The position numbers and the translations under genes are program-made. A stretch of 9,190 bases of DNA, taken from the NCBI GenBank assembly GCA_934589665.1, contig CAKTOJ010000066.1, positions 1 through 9,190 of the forward strand. The letters are read 5' to 3'. This stretch comes from an uncultured Oscillospiraceae bacterium (GTDB lineage Bacteria; Bacillota; Clostridia; Oscillospirales; Oscillospiraceae). The notes beneath the pieces are model-generated. The model was not told where the DNA came from. It did not search any database and saw only the letters and a list, made by a program, of their open reading frames with translations. This document shows positions 6,776 to 9,190 of this stretch, piece after piece. Numbering within the stretch: the first letter of the stretch is position 1; each line of letters begins with the position of its first letter.

Positions 6776-6782
6776 GCGTTTG

Positions 6783-9190
6783 TTACTTGCTCACGCTGCG
6801 GAACAGGAAGGTCACGGTCTGTGCACGGGTGCAGGAATCGTTCGGCATCAGCTTGCCGCCGCTGCCCTGCAGGATGCCCTGACCGATTGCCCAGTTCATG
6901 GCGGGAACGGCGTAGGAGCCGACCTGATCGTGGTCAGAGAAGCCGGAGAGACGATCCTCCAGCGTGACGAGCTCCAGTCCCTGAGAGACGGCAAAGCGGA
7001 AGAGGAAGGTGACGACCTGTGCGCGGGTGCAGGCGTCGTTCACGCCGAACGAACCGTCGGGCAGGCCGGCGGTGATGCCATCGCTTGCCGCCCAGCGGAC
7101 GGCCTCGGTGTACCACTTGCCTTCGGCAACGTCAGAGAAGCTCATCGCGTAGTTCACCACGGGGCTGCCGGCCGCACGCCACAGGAAGGTGACGACCTGT
7201 GCGCGGCTGCACGTCACGTCGGGACCAAACTTGCCGCCGCCAATGCCCTCAGTAATCTTATTTGTCACGGCCCATGCCACGCTGTCGGCGTAGTAGGCGG
7301 TGGGCTTAACGTCCGTAAAGCCGGTGGAGGCGCTGCCGTCAGAGGCGGCATAGCTCTGCGAGCCGAGCATGGAGGAGAAGAGGAAGTTGCTGATGAAGGC
7401 GTATTCGTCTCTCTGCTGGACCTTATGGGTCAGGGAGTTGGCAAAGAACACCGTGTTCATGCCGTTCTGGTCGTAGGCGAACGCCTGCACAGAATTGTTC
7501 ATGTAGGCCTTGAAGCCTGCGGCGCGCTCGGCGGTGTTGGTGGGAACGAAGCCCTCGGTGGGCGTTCTGGTGCTGTCGGCCTTGACGAGCGTGACGGCAT
7601 CGGCGGGAAGCGCGGAGAAGAAGCCGAGGTCACTCGCGTAACCGGCGGCGTGGCCGTAAGCATAGAGGATGCCGTCATTGTCAGCAATATAGCTGGCATT
7701 GACGAGCGTGCGGGTGGGATAGGTGACGGGCGTCAGACAGTCCATCGCACCGTCGAGCGTCGTGCGCTCCACGCCGGAGACAAGGCCGTACGCGGCGCAG
7801 GCACCGTAGCCGATGTAGGGCAGGCCGTTCTTCACGGTGGCCTTGGCGTCGGCACTCAGCTCGCTCGCGCCCGCAATGGCATCTGCCCTGGCGAGGGAAT
7901 CCGTGGTGTCAAAGCCCATGAGCGCCATGGCGGCCATGTCGTAGTTCCAGCCGAAATGCTCGGCGACCTGGTCGGCGTAGAGGAAGCCCTCGCTGGCCTC
8001 AACCGGCGTGCCGGGAATGTAAACGGTGGGAGACTTGGTGATGACCTTGGCGTTCACACCGCCGTTCACACCAGTCGCACTGAGCAGATATCTGCCACAG
8101 ACGGTCAGATAGTCGGCATAGGAGCATACAAAGTCGCCCATGTACACGCCGTCCGTGACCATGCCGACGGTCTTGCCCGCTTTGAGCAGCGCGTTGACGG
8201 CGGCGGTGGAATCCTCGGAAGCGTTGGAGATGATGACGTCCGCGTTCTTTACGCCGGTAAAGTAGGAGGTAATGGTCTTGACATAGGTGAGCGCGTCGTC
8301 GTGATCCATGGCGCTGCCGCAGACGGCGGCGATGGTCTTGTAGGCGGCGGGCTCGGCGACGGTGACCATGTCAAAGCCGCGGGTCTCATTGAAGGTGGTG
8401 ATGCCCTCGGAGTAGAGGATCGTCCAGCCGTCGATGAGCGTGCCGTCGTAGAGCGCGCCGTTGGCGACGGAGCGCTTGGCCTGATACATGGGAACGATCA
8501 GCGTTCCGGCGGGATAAGTCACGCCGTCGTAGGTGAATTCCTTCGTGGTGAGGTTGACCTTGACATCATTGCGGGTCAGCCACTCCATCATGTCGGCAGC
8601 GGCCTGAAGGTTCGTCTGATTCTCGCCGTCGAGCGGGATGATGTAGCACTCGGGATAGAAGTTGCCGTTCTGGCCCTTGCCGTTATACTCGGGACGGAAG
8701 ATGTCCATTTCCGCACCCTCGACGTCGTTCTGGTCGCACAGCCACTGGCCGACGAGCTCAAACGCGTCGGAGTTGAGGTTGTGCACGCCGCGCTGGAAGA
8801 TGCTCACCTGAGATTTGAGGTAGGAGAGCTTCTCACCGGCGATGTAGCCGGCCTGACCGAGAATGCCGTACACGACGGCGCGGGAGGTATCGTCGCAGTA
8901 GGCAGGCAGCTCGACGGTGTAGGACACCGTGCCGTGGAGCATGGCGAACTGGGGCGTGTAGCTGGTGGACATGTCGTCCCACGGATCGGCCCAATAGGTT
9001 TCGATGCCCTTTCCGGTGTAGCTCAGATAGTCGCGCTGGGGAATGACATAGCTGTTGTAATTGTCGTTGTTGGCGACCGCGCCGATGCCGAGCGCCTCAC
9101 CGCCGCCGATAAGGTGGTTGGCAAGCAGGTCATACTCAAAGTTCGGCTCGTGCGGAGGATCGCATGGCTCGCACTGGAAAGCCTCGACAC
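6783..9190 (-). CDS. Secreted M14-type zinc carboxypeptidase with SLH cell-wall anchors (5' end beyond right edge)
   Basis: This is the C-terminal 801 residues of a large surface protein. The frame stays open past the right edge, so signal peptide, start and probably the first zinc ligands are outside. Numbering from the first visible residue, 1-110 is the end of an M14 catalytic domain: SYTVELPAY at 89-97 corresponds to the YTxEL block, with Glu93 the likely catalytic glutamate. [11 protein letters not shown] near the edge lies close to where a zinc histidine may sit. Residues about 215-250 ([20 protein letters not shown]) and 280-610 resemble the amidotransferase-like domain often fused to secreted M14 peptidases, with [14 protein letters not shown] at 455-468 recalling its nucleophile-elbow region. 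Three SLH repeats (623-674, 683-733, 749-799) should bind the secondary cell-wall polymer. The Met at 8972 is internal: homology continues upstream and no ribosome binding site precedes it. The substrate is probably peptide or peptidoglycan peptide; this is uncertain. Confidence 0.88.
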   Translation of the reverse strand, partial: VEAFQCEPCDPPHEPNFEYDLLANHLIGGGEALGIGAVANNDNYNSYVIPQRDYLSYTGKGIETYWADPWDDMSTSYTPQFAMLHGTVSYTVELPAYCDDTSRAVVYGILGQAGYIAGEKLSYLKSQVSIFQRGVHNLNSDAFELVGQWLCDQNDVEGAEMDIFRPEYNGKGQNGNFYPECYIIPLDGENQTNLQAAADMMEWLTRNDVKVNLTTKEFTYDGVTYPAGTLIVPMYQAKRSVANGALYDGTLIDGWTILYSEGITTFNETRGFDMVTVAEPAAYKTIAAVCGSAMDHDDALTYVKTITSYFTGVKNADVIISNASEDSTAAVNALLKAGKTVGMVTDGVYMGDFVCSYADYLTVCGRYLLSATGVNGGVNAKVITKSPTVYIPGTPVEASEGFLYADQVAEHFGWNYDMAAMALMGFDTTDSLARADAIAGASELSADAKATVKNGLPYIGYGACAAYGLVSGVERTTLDGAMDCLTPVTYPTRTLVNASYIADNDGILYAYGHAAGYASDLGFFSALPADAVTLVKADSTRTPTEGFVPTNTAERAAGFKAYMNNSVQAFAYDQNGMNTVFFANSLTHKVQQRDEYAFISNFLFSSMLGSQSYAASDGSASTGFTDVKPTAYYADSVAWAVTNKITEGIGGGKFGPDVTCSRAQVVTFLWRAAGSPVVNYAMSFSDVAEGKWYTEAVRWAASDGITAGLPDGSFGVNDACTRAQVVTFLFRFAVSQGLELVTLEDRLSGFSDHDQVGSYAVPAMNWAIGQGILQGSGGKLMPNDSCTRAQTVTFLFRSVSK
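6792..6944 (-). repeat. SLH repeat 3 of the surface peptidase
   Basis: Encodes [20 protein letters not shown]...[29 protein letters not shown], ending two residues before the stop codon. It is the most divergent of the three, and an extra loop of about 15 residues separates it from repeat 2. Confidence 0.87.
6990..7142 (-). repeat. SLH repeat 2 of the surface peptidase
   Basis: Encodes [18 protein letters not shown]...[29 protein letters not shown]. All expected SLH positions are present: FSDV, W-Y-x-x-A-V, D-G-I, F-G and T-R-A-Q. Confidence 0.9.
7167..7322 (-). repeat. SLH repeat 1 of the surface peptidase
   Basis: Encodes GFTDV...[10 protein letters not shown]...[30 protein letters not shown], a full S-layer homology repeat with the FxDV opening and the SRAQ helix. 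The DNA at 7183-7206 is identical to that at 7003-7026 in repeat 2, exactly 180 bases away. Confidence 0.9.

Noticed and set aside
6805..7206. Recurring DNA segment (6805, 7003 and 7183) as a CRISPR or mobile repeat
   Set aside because: The copies are 198 and 180 bases apart, in frame, and encode the TRAQ helix of successive SLH repeats. They are protein-domain repeats.
8970..8972. ATG as the start of the surface peptidase
   Set aside because: The frame continues without a stop to the window edge and that part reads as M14 sequence; no Shine-Dalgarno sequence precedes this ATG.

Overview
The window looks like chromosome from a GC-rich, anaerobic Gram-positive bacterium of the Clostridia, most likely near Oscillospiraceae. 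The grounds are strong AGGAG-type ribosome binding sites, sigma-A-like promoters, an acetate kinase gene next to tmcAL, a lipoprotein of RsiV/DUF3298 type, and a secreted peptidase with S-layer homology repeats of the 'C-T/S-R-A-Q-x-V-T-F-L' kind. The taxonomic placement is inference. No rRNA, tRNA, CRISPR array, transposon or phage gene was seen, and there is no gene-free stretch above 300 bases. The longest gaps are 562-751 and 3330-3524, and both hold regulatory sequence.

Left part (1-3385). The 5' portion of ackA (acetate kinase) runs off the left edge on the minus strand, with a good promoter and a roughly 105-base leader containing a perfect 6+6 palindrome. Diverging from it on the plus strand is tmcAL, the ligase that uses free acetate and ATP to acetylate the wobble cytidine of elongator tRNA-Met. 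After a 25-base gap comes a lipoprotein with an RsiV/DUF3298-like middle and a C-terminal domain that may be IseA-like. A strong hairpin terminator closes this unit.

Middle part (3386-6371). A promoter flanked by two different palindromes drives an HxlR-family regulator, a TetR-family regulator that begins at the base after the HxlR stop codon, and then ftsH, the membrane AAA+ zinc protease. No terminator or clear promoter separates them. A hairpin ends the unit after ftsH. The layout suggests a membrane protease under two local regulators, and it is the most unusual feature of the window.

Right part (6372-9190). A small predicted three-helix membrane protein of unknown function lies between the ftsH terminator and a bidirectional terminator. 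Converging on it from the minus strand is a large secreted protein whose N-terminus lies beyond the right edge: the end of an M14 zinc carboxypeptidase domain, a middle region resembling the glutamine-amidotransferase-like domain found in such peptidases, and three C-terminal SLH repeats for cell-wall attachment.

Most of the content is ordinary housekeeping and surface biology. The points worth following are the HxlR-TetR-FtsH unit with its paired candidate operators, the ackA leader, and the domain combination in the lipoprotein.
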